The notes under the pieces are model-generated. The model was not told the DNA's origin. It did not search any database and saw only the letters and a list, made by a program, of their open reading frames with translations. Below are positions 42,252-50,540 of a DNA stretch of 64,000 nucleotides, in pieces (within the stretch, counting starts at the first letter, position 1; every line of letters starts with the position of its first letter). The stretch lies in NCBI GenBank assembly GCA_934725575.1, contig CAKVCK010000002.1:124001-188000 (forward strand), written 5' to 3'. The stretch comes from an uncultured Bacteroidales bacterium. Lineage in GTDB: Bacteria > Bacteroidota > Bacteroidia > Bacteroidales > UBA932. The position numbers and the translations under genes are program-made.

Positions 42252-43136
42252 ATGAGTTTTTTCAACAAGCCTCTGCCCGGCTATCTTCGCGGCAAGAACC
42301 AACTTATCTACACCGTGACATTCACGGCGTTGTTCTCCATCGTGTTCCTTCTGGTCAGCCTGCCGTTCTCGCACAACAGCTGGATGGCGCTCGGGAACTC
42401 AAGATTCTTCGTTTTCACGGTGCTTTTCGCGCTCGGCTCGCTGATGATCGTGATCCTCAGCAAATACATAATGTACAAGACCAGAAACAAGCTGAAGATG
42501 AATTTTCTGGGCTACATAACGTGGTGCGTCTGCGAGGTCATCGTGATCTGTCTGGCATATTCATTCATCACCGTGCCGATCACAGGCATCGGGTGGGATC
42601 AGTTCCCGGCGACGCTGGGAAAGGCGTTGCTGTACGGAAACACTTCTCTGATAATTCCTTACATTCTCGCTGGGATGTACTACGCCATTCAGGACAAGAA
42701 CCAGATCATCCGGCTGATGAACTATGGCAACGTGGTCTCTGACGAGGCTGTGCCGGTCTCACAGTTGGAGAAGATCACGCTTTTCGACAACAGCGGTGAC
42801 CTGAAATTGTGCGTCAGCGCTTCGAATCTCTACTACATCGAGTCTGACGACAACTACATCGTGGTCTGGTACACCGACAGCAAGGGCGACCTGAAGCGCT
42901 ATATGCTCCGCTGCCGCCTCAAGACCGTGGAGGAGAGTTTCCGTGGAAGCAGTCTTGTGCGCTGCCACAGAAAATATATTGTGAATATGGACAAGGTCAA
43001 GGTCCTGCGCAAGGAAAAGGACGGCTACGAACTGGATCTTGACAATGACTCCATCGCACCGATTCCGATCACCAAGACATATTCAGAAAACGTCCTGAGC
43101 CGTTTCAACAACAGTTCAGGACGCCGTATGGAATGA
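42252..43136 (+). CDS. LytTR transcription regulator with N-terminal membrane domain
   Basis: A 294-residue protein. Residues ~20-160 hold four hydrophobic helices. Residues ~185-290 form a LytTR DNA-binding domain: NLYYIESDDNYIVVWYTD, LKTVEESFRGSSLVRCHRKYIVNMDKV. There is no receiver domain and no histidine kinase beside it, so it is a one-component membrane regulator. It is divergent from the fab operon (gap 193 bases), which makes regulation of fatty-acid synthesis a possible but unproven role. Confidence 0.85.
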   Translation: MSFFNKPLPGYLRGKNQLIYTVTFTALFSIVFLLVSLPFSHNSWMALGNSRFFVFTVLFALGSLMIVILSKYIMYKTRNKLKMNFLGYITWCVCEVIVICLAYSFITVPITGIGWDQFPATLGKALLYGNTSLIIPYILAGMYYAIQDKNQIIRLMNYGNVVSDEAVPVSQLEKITLFDNSGDLKLCVSASNLYYIESDDNYIVVWYTDSKGDLKRYMLRCRLKTVEESFRGSSLVRCHRKYIVNMDKVKVLRKEKDGYELDLDNDSIAPIPITKTYSENVLSRFNNSSGRRME

Positions 43137-43150
43137 TATTCCCGTTTCTT

Positions 43151-44020
43151 CTATTCGCAGAGTTTGTTCAGGGCGAGTTCCACGAGGGCGCGCACCTGTG
43201 GTTTGTAGTCCGGGTTGCTGCTCTTGAGGTAGCGGTTGGCGATGGCGCAGCAGATCGTGCCGGCCTCGTGTCCGAGACGTTTGGCCATTCCTGCGACCGC
43301 CGAGCTTTCCATCTCGAAATTGGTGATCCGATATTCCCCGAAGCGGAATGACTCGAAGTCCTCAAGCATATTCGGCATCGCAAGGCCTTGTCTCACGACT
43401 CTGCCCTGAGGCCCGTAAAATCCTGAGGCAGAGATTGTCATGCCTTTGACCGAGCAATCCTCGAACTTCTTGATCAGTTTCTCGCTGGCCTTCACGAAAT
43501 ATGGCGAAGGAAGGTTCTTGTCCCAATGCGTGTGCTCCTTGAACGCCTTCTCCATCTCAAGGTTGGAGAGCTCGTCACGGTTGGCGTACCAGTTCATCAG
43601 GCCATCACAGCCAACGGAATAATGCGAGAATATCGCTGAGCCGAGCGGAATGTCGGCCTGCACGGCCCCACAGGTTCCGATCCTGAGGATCGTGAGGGTT
43701 CTGTGCTCCTTCTTAGGCTCGCGGGTGGTGAAGTCCACATTCGCGAGAGCGTCCAGCTCGGTCATCACGATGTCGATGTTGTCCGTTCCGATTCCGGTTG
43801 ACAACACGGTGACTCTCTTACCGTTATGCTTGCCGGTCGTGGAGACGAACTCCCTTGACTGGTGGCGGAACTCGATGTCGGTGAGGAATCCGGCGACCAT
43901 ATCCACTCTTCCCGGATCGCCGACGAGGATGACGATGTCAGCCAGCTCTTCCGGTTTCAGATGGATGTGGAACGCCGAGCCGTCATCGTTGATGATTAAT
44001 TCAGATTCTGCTATTCTCAT
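43151..44020 (-). CDS. Nucleoside phosphorylase (uridine phosphorylase-like)
   Basis: A 289-residue enzyme starting MRIAESELIIN; an upstream extension is not supported because the promoter box lies within it. The phosphate site is VGDPGRVDMVAGF, and LRIGTCGAVQADIPLGS and NFEMESSAVAGMAKRLGH (about residues 125-142 and 235-252) are typical of the PNP/UDP superfamily. The likely reaction is phosphorolysis of uridine or another nucleoside in salvage; which base is used is uncertain. It stands alone and converges on the LytTR gene. Its promoter is divergent from the DUF4293 gene. Confidence 0.85.
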   Translation of the reverse strand: MRIAESELIINDDGSAFHIHLKPEELADIVILVGDPGRVDMVAGFLTDIEFRHQSREFVSTTGKHNGKRVTVLSTGIGTDNIDIVMTELDALANVDFTTREPKKEHRTLTILRIGTCGAVQADIPLGSAIFSHYSVGCDGLMNWYANRDELSNLEMEKAFKEHTHWDKNLPSPYFVKASEKLIKKFEDCSVKGMTISASGFYGPQGRVVRQGLAMPNMLEDFESFRFGEYRITNFEMESSAVAGMAKRLGHEAGTICCAIANRYLKSSNPDYKPQVRALVELALNKLCE

Positions 44021-44046
44021 AATATGAATTTTAATGTTTAACCCGC

Positions 44047-44054
44047 CAAATATA
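44047..44054 (-). promoter_or_regulatory. TAnnTTTG -7 element for the nucleoside phosphorylase gene
   Basis: TATATTTG on the minus strand, 26 bases before the start codon. Confidence 0.6.
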
Positions 44055-44075
44055 AGAATATTCAACGGAATTAAC

Positions 44076-44083
44076 TATTTTTG
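44076..44083 (+). promoter_or_regulatory. TAnnTTTG -7 element of the DUF4293 gene, leaderless candidate
   Basis: TATTTTTG ends six bases before the ATG at 44090, leaving almost no room for a 5' leader. Confidence 0.55.
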
Positions 44084-44089
44084 TGAAAT

Positions 44090-44527
44090 ATGTGGCAGAG
44101 ACTTCAAACTTTATACCTGTGCATCGCCACAGGTCTGATAGTGGCGCTTTTCTTCAGCGTCAAGGCATTTACATTAGGTCCCGGCGGAGTCCATTCCGTC
44201 GAGTTGACCTACGTCAAGTACACCCCTTACCTTATCCTTTTGATTCTGATCACCATCCTTCAGTTGCTGGCGGTGTTCACGTTCAACGCGCGTGTCTTCC
44301 AGATGCGCACGGCCGTGCTTTCCGCTATCCTGATGATAGCCCTTCAGGCTTGGATCGGAGTGGATTACTTCACAGCTGACAAGGAGTGGATATTCAAGTT
44401 CACGGCTATATTCCCACTCGTCGCCGCGATCCTTAATTTCATCGCCGCGAGGTTCATTCTCAGGGACCAGCTCCTTGTGGAGAGCGTCTCGCACCTCCGC
44501 TCACGGAAGAAGAATCACAAGATCTAA
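44090..44527 (+). CDS. DUF4293-family membrane protein
   Basis: A 145-residue protein with four hydrophobic helices (about residues 8-28, 45-65, 72-92 and 103-122). The start MWQRLQTLYLCIATGLI is typical of DUF4293, a Bacteroidota family of unknown function. The stop codon interlocks with that of the convergent yidD (CTAA, 44524-44527). The mRNA may have no leader. Confidence 0.8.
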   Translation: MWQRLQTLYLCIATGLIVALFFSVKAFTLGPGGVHSVELTYVKYTPYLILLILITILQLLAVFTFNARVFQMRTAVLSAILMIALQAWIGVDYFTADKEWIFKFTAIFPLVAAILNFIAARFILRDQLLVESVSHLRSRKKNHKI

Positions 44528-44784
44528 GGCACAGGATCATACCCGCTGCCGCCCCAAGGGTTGCAGCGGAGGATTCTCCATACGGTCAGAAACAATCCCT
44601 TGATTGGGCCCCATTTCTTGAACGCCTCGATGGCGTAGGTCGAACACGACGGCTCGAAACGGCACGTCTTGGGAATATACGGCCCTATGCAGGTGCGGTA
44701 GAACCAGATCAAGGCGAGAAAGGGCGCGATGCACACCTTCCTTACCCGCTGCCTCCAGACAGGAATATTCCCGCTAGGCTTCAT
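44524..44784 (-). CDS. yidD: Membrane protein insertion efficiency factor YidD
   Basis: An 86-residue protein with the family core FYRTCIGPYIPKTCRFEPSC, then STYAIEAFKKWG and RILRCNPWGGSGYDPVP. YidD helps YidC insert inner-membrane proteins. The ATG at 44784 is chosen because it gives a family-like length and overlaps the rnpA stop by 11 bases; a longer version would run far into rnpA. The order rnpA-yidD is conserved in many bacteria. Confidence 0.92.
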   Translation of the reverse strand: MKPSGNIPVWRQRVRKVCIAPFLALIWFYRTCIGPYIPKTCRFEPSCSTYAIEAFKKWGPIKGLFLTVWRILRCNPWGGSGYDPVP

Positions 44785-45142
44785 ATCCCGCGAGTTTTTG
44801 AAGGACCGCGCCGACTTGCTCCCGCAAGGCTGAATATTCCAAGACATCCTTTGTATTATAAAGGAACAGTATAGAATATCCTTTCGGAGGGAGAATGTCC
44901 TTCTGGGTCCTGTAAGCCTCGCGTAACCTACGTTTGAGCAGATTGCGCTTCACCGCCCTTTTGAACAGACGTTTGGGAACGGACACTATGATATTATTCG
45001 CCTCCTCAAGCGACGAAGAGGCTGTGTCTTTCAGAAAGCAGTACTTGAGACCGCCGGACGTGAAACCCCAGCGGCCCCTTGACATCAGAGCCGAAATCTT
45101 CGACTTCCCGTGAAGCCGCTCGGATTTCGGTAGAGTGAACAT
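44774..45142 (-). CDS. rnpA: Ribonuclease P protein component
   Basis: A 122-residue basic protein that works with the RNase P RNA in tRNA 5' maturation. The RNR signature appears as FKRAVKRNLLKRRLREAYR (about residues 62-80), and the start TLPKSERLHGKSKISALMSRG is typical. It overlaps yidD and lies 9 bases after hemD. No rpmH or dnaA is next to it; the Bacteroidota order hemD-rnpA-yidD is found instead. Confidence 0.94.
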   Translation of the reverse strand: MFTLPKSERLHGKSKISALMSRGRWGFTSGGLKYCFLKDTASSSLEEANNIIVSVPKRLFKRAVKRNLLKRRLREAYRTQKDILPPKGYSILFLYNTKDVLEYSALREQVGAVLQKLAGYEA

Positions 45143-45151
45143 TCCTGGGAA

Positions 45152-45895
45152 TTATTTCTGGGCGTTGAGGTAAAGCTCGATCGCGCGGGCCACAGACGGA
45201 GCCTCCGGAGTCGGAGCCTGGATCTCGATCTTGAGCCCGGCCTCCTCCATCGCCTTCACGATGGATTTCCCGTAGGCCACGAACTTGATGTCTCCCTGTT
45301 GGAACTCCGGGAAGTTCTCGTAGAGGGACTTGATGTCGTACGGATTGTAGAAGACTATCATATCGTAGTCCGAAAGGTTCAGATCCTTCAGATCCTGAGG
45401 CACGGACTTGACGAACACAGCCGTCTTGTAATCAAGTTTCTGCGCCTCCATCAGATTCGTCAGCGGAGAGCTGTTGCTTGAGTCGGACTGGGTCACAAGG
45501 AACTTCTCACCCTTGTGCTTGGTTCCGATCTGTTCGATGATGGACTCGGGGGTACCGTTGCCGAAGAATATCTTGCGCTTGCGGTAAACGATGTGCTTCT
45601 GGAGGTACATCGCCACGGCCTCTGTCGTGCAGAAATACTTCATCGTCTCCGGAACCTTGACCCTCAGCTCTTCACACAGGCCATAGAACGCGTCGATTGT
45701 ATGGCGGGACGAGAAAATGATTGCGGTGTAATCCAGAATGTTGATTCTCTGCGCCCTGAACTCTCTGGAAGAGAGGGGCTCGATGAGAAAGAACTGCTTG
45801 AATGTGATGTCAACGCCGAATTTCTCTTTTAGAGCGACGTAAGGTGCGTCATTCAGAGGTGCGCGCTGTGAGATCAAAATCTTCTTTATTGCCAT
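45152..45895 (-). CDS. hemD: Uroporphyrinogen-III synthase (HemD)
   Basis: A 247-residue protein of the HemD fold. This family is poorly conserved; supporting signs are the start KKILISQRAP, the segment TAIIFSSRHTIDAFYGL, and DYDMIVFYNPYDIKSL followed by KFVAYGKSIVKAMEEAG. It closes the tetrapyrrole ring to uroporphyrinogen III in heme/siroheme synthesis. The position between a DUF4271 gene and rnpA matches other Bacteroidota. No other heme gene is in the window. A promoter-like box lies inside the upstream gene. Confidence 0.85.
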   Translation of the reverse strand: MAIKKILISQRAPLNDAPYVALKEKFGVDITFKQFFLIEPLSSREFRAQRINILDYTAIIFSSRHTIDAFYGLCEELRVKVPETMKYFCTTEAVAMYLQKHIVYRKRKIFFGNGTPESIIEQIGTKHKGEKFLVTQSDSSNSSPLTNLMEAQKLDYKTAVFVKSVPQDLKDLNLSDYDMIVFYNPYDIKSLYENFPEFQQGDIKFVAYGKSIVKAMEEAGLKIEIQAPTPEAPSVARAIELYLNAQK

Positions 45896-45927
45896 ATTCT
45901 TGTTTTATAATTCGGCCCCCGTGAGTG

Positions 45928-46560
45928 TTACAGCAACTTGGCTGAAACCACCAGCGCGGTGGTCGGAAGTAATTCAAGGCCGCAAAGATACAAAAATGTT
46001 GTGAAAGGATTGCAAGCCGAGGCGAAAATCTGTCCCCTTCTGAATATGTAGATGATGTATGTGACAACGATGATGTGGAACAGGATAACTCTTGTAAGTT
46101 CTTTATCCTCAATGAATATGTTGAGCAGCCCGCCGATCGGGAACAGGATGGCGAAAAGTGTTATCGCATAGTTGTAGAACGACCTGTTGGCCGCCGTGAA
46201 CGTCTTCGAGTGGTAGGATGACATCTCCAGCTGCCAGTTCAGGAACGTACGGAGAGCCAGATAGGCGAGCATCGTGCCGGTTGTCGCCGCGAGCTGAAAC
46301 TCCGGAGTCAGGCCATCCATATAGTCCGGCCGATAGAGGGAGTGTGAATATACCACCATACAGAACGGCACGAACAAGATGAGAGCCACGATGTTACGGC
46401 TGCCGCTCAGCTGGAGGCTGTCCTCAAGGTCAAGGTTCCCCTTCCATCTTGTGACTGAGTCCAGCAGCGAAGGGATGATCTTGAAGAAGCTCCTGATGTT
46501 CAGCAGGAACAGGAATGTGAATATGACCGCGAGGCCACAGAAAACCGGGTTGTCCGTCAT
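45928..46560 (-). CDS. DUF4271-family membrane protein
   Basis: A 210-residue protein with five or six hydrophobic helices (for example AVIFTFLFLLNIRSF, NIVALILFVPFCMVVYS, VILFHIIVVTYIIYIF). It ends in FLYLCGLELLPTTALV, the usual close of DUF4271 proteins. The role is unknown, but the gene is regularly found before hemD in this phylum. It starts one base after the SUI1 gene stop, so the two are likely coupled. Confidence 0.85.
   Translation of the reverse strand: MTDNPVFCGLAVIFTFLFLLNIRSFFKIIPSLLDSVTRWKGNLDLEDSLQLSGSRNIVALILFVPFCMVVYSHSLYRPDYMDGLTPEFQLAATTGTMLAYLALRTFLNWQLEMSSYHSKTFTAANRSFYNYAITLFAILFPIGGLLNIFIEDKELTRVILFHIIVVTYIIYIFRRGQIFASACNPFTTFLYLCGLELLPTTALVVSAKLL
45983..45990 (-). promoter_or_regulatory. 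Possible internal promoter for hemD-rnpA-yidD
   Basis: TATCTTTG within TTTGTATCTTTG on the minus strand, located in the last part of the DUF4271 coding sequence, 87 bases before hemD. It could also be a chance match within the Tyr-Leu-Cys codons. Confidence 0.35.
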
Positions 46561-46561
46561 A

Positions 46562-46918
46562 TTAATTGCCTCTTTTGGCGTTGTAGCCCATACCCTTTAG
46601 AAGGGCGGTCACCTTGTCCCGCAGGTCTCCCTGGATGGTGATCTCCCCGTCCTTGGCCGAGCCTCCGACCCCGCATTTCACTTTCAGGGTCTTGCCCAGA
46701 GCCGCCAGATCCTCCTGCGTGCCCACAAATCCGCTCACCAACGTGACCTGTTTACCACCTCTGTTTCTCCTGTTGATGGTGACAGTCAGCCGCTGTCTGG
46801 ATGGTTCAAGGGTCTCCGCCTCAGCGGTCTCTTCTGTGGCGTAGTTGAAATTCGGGTCGGTCGAATAGACGACACCGAGCCTCTGCTTCCAGTCGTTATC
46901 GGGTTTCATAATATTCAT
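46562..46918 (-). CDS. SUI1/eIF1-like translation factor (YciH family)
   Basis: A 118-residue protein. The C-terminal ~75 residues form the SUI1 fold: KQVTLVSGFVGTQEDLAALG, KTLKVKCGVGGSAKDGEI and IQGDLRDKVTALLKGMG. Bacterial members resemble eukaryotic eIF1 and may affect start-site choice, but their role is not settled. The first ATG is 46918; a second at 46909 is possible. The promoter box is 13 bases before the first ATG. Confidence 0.88.
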   Translation of the reverse strand: MNIMKPDNDWKQRLGVVYSTDPNFNYATEETAEAETLEPSRQRLTVTINRRNRGGKQVTLVSGFVGTQEDLAALGKTLKVKCGVGGSAKDGEITIQGDLRDKVTALLKGMGYNAKRGN

Positions 46919-46931
46919 TGTTATATTTTTG

Positions 46932-46960
46932 CAAAGATAGCGAATCCTTTTGTATCTTTG
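46932..46960. promoter_or_regulatory. Back-to-back TAnnTTTG boxes for the SUI1 and DUF2723 genes
   Basis: TATCTTTG on the minus strand (46932-46939) serves the SUI1 gene and TATCTTTG on the plus strand (46953-46960) serves the DUF2723 gene. The two boxes are only 13 bases apart, so the two polymerases would compete for space. Confidence 0.6.
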
Positions 46961-47006
46961 TCTGTTTAACGGCTTGATTCGGCCGATTTAGGAACATCGT
47001 TAGTTT

Positions 47007-50000
47007 ATGGACATTAAGAAATTCAAACTGTGGAACAAGGTGACGGCGCTTGCGGTTCTGGCCATCTCCGCGTTCACCTATCTCTCCACAATCGAGCCGA
47101 CAGCCTCTTTTTGGGACTGCGGAGAGTTCATCGCTTCATCGTACAAGCTTGAGGTAGGACACCCGCCGGGAAACCCGGTCTTCCAGCTCATCGCAAGGTT
47201 CTTCACAATGTTCACCGGTCCGGACAAGGCCGCTGTGATGGTGAACTCGATGAGCGCGATCTGCTCTGCCCTCACCATATTTTTCCTCTATCTCACGATT
47301 GTCTTCCTTGTCAAGAGGGTGATCGTGCCGAAGCGTGACGGCGAAGGAGGAACAGGGGAGTACTCGTTGGGGCAGGCCATCGCGATCTACGGCAGCGGCG
47401 CCGTCGGAGCTCTCGCGTATTGTTTCTCTGACACATTCTGGTTCTCGGCCGTCGAGGGCGAGGTCTATGCGATGTCGTCCCTGTTCACGGCGATGGTCGT
47501 GTGGGCGATGACGAAATGGTACGAGGAGACCGACCGCCGGTACGCGAACCGTTGGATAGTGCTGATCTCGTTCCTGATGGGACTCTCCATCGGAGTCCAC
47601 CTGCTGAACCTGCTGGCGATCCCGATGCTGGTCTATATGTACTACTTCAAGATGAGGGAGGACAAGCCATATTCATTCTGGGAATATGTCAAGATCCTCG
47701 CCATCTCTGCTGTGATACTGGCGTTCATCCTGTTTGTTATGGTGCCTTACATCCCGAAGACCGCGGCGTATTTCGACCTGTTCTTCGTGAACACTCTCGG
47801 GCTTCCGTACAACACGGGCGCGGCTTTCTTCATCGTGGCGCTTCTCACGGCTTGCTTCTGGGGACTTTTCAGGACCCTCAAGACGGACAAAGTGTTCTGG
47901 AACACGGCTCTGCTCTGCTTCACCACGATCGTGATCGGTTTCTCGGTGTTCAGCATCGTGATCATCCGCTCCTGCGCCAAGACCCCGACCAACGAGTACC
48001 AGCCGGACAACGCGTTTACCCTTGTGCGCTATCTCTCCCGTGAGCAGTACGGCTCGACCCCGTTGCTTTACGGCCAGTATTACGGCGCTCCGTATGAACT
48101 TGATCAGAAATCCTATTGGGCACCTCTGGACGGAAAGTACAAGAAGGCTCCGAGCCCAGTGGATGTGAAATATGACCGTGCCGGAAAGATGCTGTTCCCG
48201 AGAATGTACAGCAACGATGAGAGGCACATAAAGTTCTACGAATCCTACACCAACGGAAAGGGCACGCCGGTTCCCGGCGCTCAGTACAAGAAGCCGACAC
48301 AGGGAGCCAACCTGTCATATTTCTTTGATTTCCAGCTTGGATGGATGTACTGGCGGTATTTTATGTGGAATTTCGTGGGCCGTCAGAATGAGATTCATTC
48401 CCCGTCCTCCGACCTGTTCACAGGAAACTGGGAGAGCGGAATCCCGTTCATCGACAAGATTCATCTGGGCGACCAGAGCAACGCGCCGCAGTGGCTTCAG
48501 GACAACCCCGGCAAGAACCACTACTTCTTCCTGCCGCTTCTCCTTGGACTTATCGGCCTGTGCTTCCAGTTCGACAAGGACCGCAGAGGCTGCTGGCTGA
48601 CATTCCTGCTCTTCTTTATGACCGGAATCGCCATCGTTCTCTATCTGAACCAGGCTCCTTATCAGGTGCGTGAAAGGGACTATGCCTATGCCGGTTCGTT
48701 CTATGCGTTCACGATCTGGATTGGGTTCGCTGTCGCGGCTTTATATTCGTGGATCACTTCCGCATTGAAGGAAAAGCATACTGTCGCAGTGGCGGCCGTG
48801 GCTTCCATCGCCTGCCTTTTCGTGCCTGCGCTGATGGCGGAGGAGAACTGGGACGACCACGACAGAAGCAATCGTTACACTGCCGTCGAGGTTGCCAAGA
48901 ATTACCTTAACTCCGTGGATAAGAACGGTTTGCTTATAACTCACGGTGACAATGACACCTTCCCTCTGTGGTACGCCCAGGAGGTCGAGGGTTTCAGGAA
49001 TGACGTGAGAATATGCAATACATCCCTTTTGGGAACCGACTGGTACATCGACCAGATGAGATATGCCATCAACAACTCCGCCCCTCTGAATCTTTCCATC
49101 GGACAGGAGCAATACCTTTATGGTACGAACGAGTGGATTCCTATTGAGGACAAGCGCGGGCAGGCCCTGATGCTTTCAGACTGCATCACCGTGTTCAAGC
49201 ATCCTGACGCCAAACTGGTCTATCAGGATGGCCGCAAGTTGGATTACTGGATTTCCCGCAAGATGATAATTCCTGTCAACAAGGAGAACTGCCTGAAGAG
49301 CGGAATCGTGAGCGAGAAGTTCGCGGAGCAGATACCTGATTCCATTGTGATTGAGATACCTAAGAGCAAGAATTACCTCAGCAAGCCTGAACTCTTCCTG
49401 CTCGACTTCCTCTCCACCTACCAGTGGGACAGGCCTTTGAATATGCTCAATCAGGGCGGTGACCTTAACATCGGCATCAAGAATTACTTGATGTATGACG
49501 GCTTTTCCTATAGGTTCACACCTATCAGGAACAAGGTGCAGTCTCTTGATGTAGGTCTTGTGGACACGGATGACCTGTACGACAAGATGACGAACAAGTT
49601 CTGTTTCGATGCCGTTTCCCGTGAGGACTACTGCGTTGACTATCAGAATACATACACTTTCCTTGGCGTGATGTCGCTGAGAAATCTGTTCGTGTCCGCC
49701 GCCAACGCTTTCATCGCCGCAGGTGAGCCAGGCCGCGCGGAGGAGATGCTTGACAAGTGCCAGCAGATCCTCAAGCCAAAGGAGTACCCTTACGACAACT
49801 CGATCCTTGGCTGGGGCTCCAACGCCCTCTTCCCGATTGAGATGGTCAAGGACTACTACGCTCTCGGCAAGCCAGAGAAGGCCAAGGCTCTTGCCACGGA
49901 ACTGACCAACGAGCTCACCGAGTCCATCAGGTTCTACCTCGACTTCTACCCGATGTGCAAGAGTGACTTTGAATATAACTGCAATCTTATCTACTATATG

Positions 50001-50090
50001 ACCAACGATGTCATCCGCAAGGCCGGTGACAAGGAGTTCGCCGACGAGATCGAGAAATCCCTCGCCGCGTTCCTCTCCGCCCAGTCATAA
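47007..50090 (+). CDS. DUF2723 membrane protein (glycosyltransferase-like)
   Basis: A 1027-residue protein with about 10-12 hydrophobic helices in the first ~600 residues and a long extracytoplasmic C-terminal region. The DUF2723 signature SFWDCGEFIASSYKLEVGHPPG lies around residues 30-52 (quoted in part). The fold resembles protein O-mannosyltransferases, and the acidic residues WDCGE fit the position of their catalytic Asp/Glu, so a lipid-linked sugar transferase acting outside the membrane is a reasonable inference. Bacteroidota carry O-glycosylated periplasmic and surface proteins, but no target is shown. The later region contains YQVRERDYAYAGSFYAF. Confidence 0.82.
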   Translation: MDIKKFKLWNKVTALAVLAISAFTYLSTIEPTASFWDCGEFIASSYKLEVGHPPGNPVFQLIARFFTMFTGPDKAAVMVNSMSAICSALTIFFLYLTIVFLVKRVIVPKRDGEGGTGEYSLGQAIAIYGSGAVGALAYCFSDTFWFSAVEGEVYAMSSLFTAMVVWAMTKWYEETDRRYANRWIVLISFLMGLSIGVHLLNLLAIPMLVYMYYFKMREDKPYSFWEYVKILAISAVILAFILFVMVPYIPKTAAYFDLFFVNTLGLPYNTGAAFFIVALLTACFWGLFRTLKTDKVFWNTALLCFTTIVIGFSVFSIVIIRSCAKTPTNEYQPDNAFTLVRYLSREQYGSTPLLYGQYYGAPYELDQKSYWAPLDGKYKKAPSPVDVKYDRAGKMLFPRMYSNDERHIKFYESYTNGKGTPVPGAQYKKPTQGANLSYFFDFQLGWMYWRYFMWNFVGRQNEIHSPSSDLFTGNWESGIPFIDKIHLGDQSNAPQWLQDNPGKNHYFFLPLLLGLIGLCFQFDKDRRGCWLTFLLFFMTGIAIVLYLNQAPYQVRERDYAYAGSFYAFTIWIGFAVAALYSWITSALKEKHTVAVAAVASIACLFVPALMAEENWDDHDRSNRYTAVEVAKNYLNSVDKNGLLITHGDNDTFPLWYAQEVEGFRNDVRICNTSLLGTDWYIDQMRYAINNSAPLNLSIGQEQYLYGTNEWIPIEDKRGQALMLSDCITVFKHPDAKLVYQDGRKLDYWISRKMIIPVNKENCLKSGIVSEKFAEQIPDSIVIEIPKSKNYLSKPELFLLDFLSTYQWDRPLNMLNQGGDLNIGIKNYLMYDGFSYRFTPIRNKVQSLDVGLVDTDDLYDKMTNKFCFDAVSREDYCVDYQNTYTFLGVMSLRNLFVSAANAFIAAGEPGRAEEMLDKCQQILKPKEYPYDNSILGWGSNALFPIEMVKDYYALGKPEKAKALATELTNELTESIRFYLDFYPMCKSDFEYNCNLIYYMTNDVIRKAGDKEFADEIEKSLAAFLSAQS

Positions 50091-50095
50091 GATGG

Positions 50096-50149
50096 TTCGG
50101 GAATCCCGATAGCAGCTATCGGAACAAAGGGATGATAATCCATCCCGAA
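50096..50149. other. Nested hairpins downstream of the DUF2723 gene
   Basis: Outer arms TTCGGGA (50096-50102) and TCCCGAA (50143-50149) enclose the perfect hairpin CCGATAG-CAG-CTATCGG (50106-50122). There is no T-tract. It may mark the 3' end of the DUF2723 mRNA. Confidence 0.45.
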
Positions 50150-50164
50150 TCGCAAGTGGTGTTA

Positions 50165-50172
50165 TAATTTTG
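50165..50172 (+). promoter_or_regulatory. TAnnTTTG -7 element for the exporter operon
   Basis: TAATTTTG, 29 bases before the ATG at 50202. Confidence 0.5.
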
Positions 50173-50201
50173 CGCCGTCAAACAAAAAAGAGCGTAAGAT
50201 T

Positions 50202-50540
50202 ATGACACCACTTGAAATTTCCACGGCTGCTATGAGCGCCAATTCCGGATCACTGATCATCGTTTGCGCGGTCGCAAGCGCGGTTATCCTGATCGTTTCC
50301 TTCCTGCACGAGAGGCTCAAGGCCTTCAACGCGAAGCACAGCATCATCACCTATTCCGACACCCTTGTAAGGCCTGTGTCCTGGAACGGAGGCAGGGATG
50401 GTGTGGATGCTGACGGAGTCCCTTTCTATGGATCCTTTGAAGAAGAGGATTCAGACGCGAAGGCTGATAACGTTGTGTCCATCAATGATGTTGTAAAGAA
50501 GGAGAATGAATATGGAAACTCAGGAACTCACGCTGCATAA
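50202..50540 (+). CDS. Small single-pass membrane protein of the ThrE operon
   Basis: A 112-residue protein I cannot assign to a family. It has one hydrophobic helix at about residues 17-34 (SLIIVCAVASAVILIVSF), a short basic segment after it, and a soluble acidic tail (FEEEDSDAKADNVV). It overlaps the following ThrE N-terminal-domain gene by 35 bases, so it is tied to the exporter. It might help assemble or regulate the exporter; that is inference from position only. Confidence 0.65.
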   Translation: MTPLEISTAAMSANSGSLIIVCAVASAVILIVSFLHERLKAFNAKHSIITYSDTLVRPVSWNGGRDGVDADGVPFYGSFEEEDSDAKADNVVSINDVVKKENEYGNSGTHAA

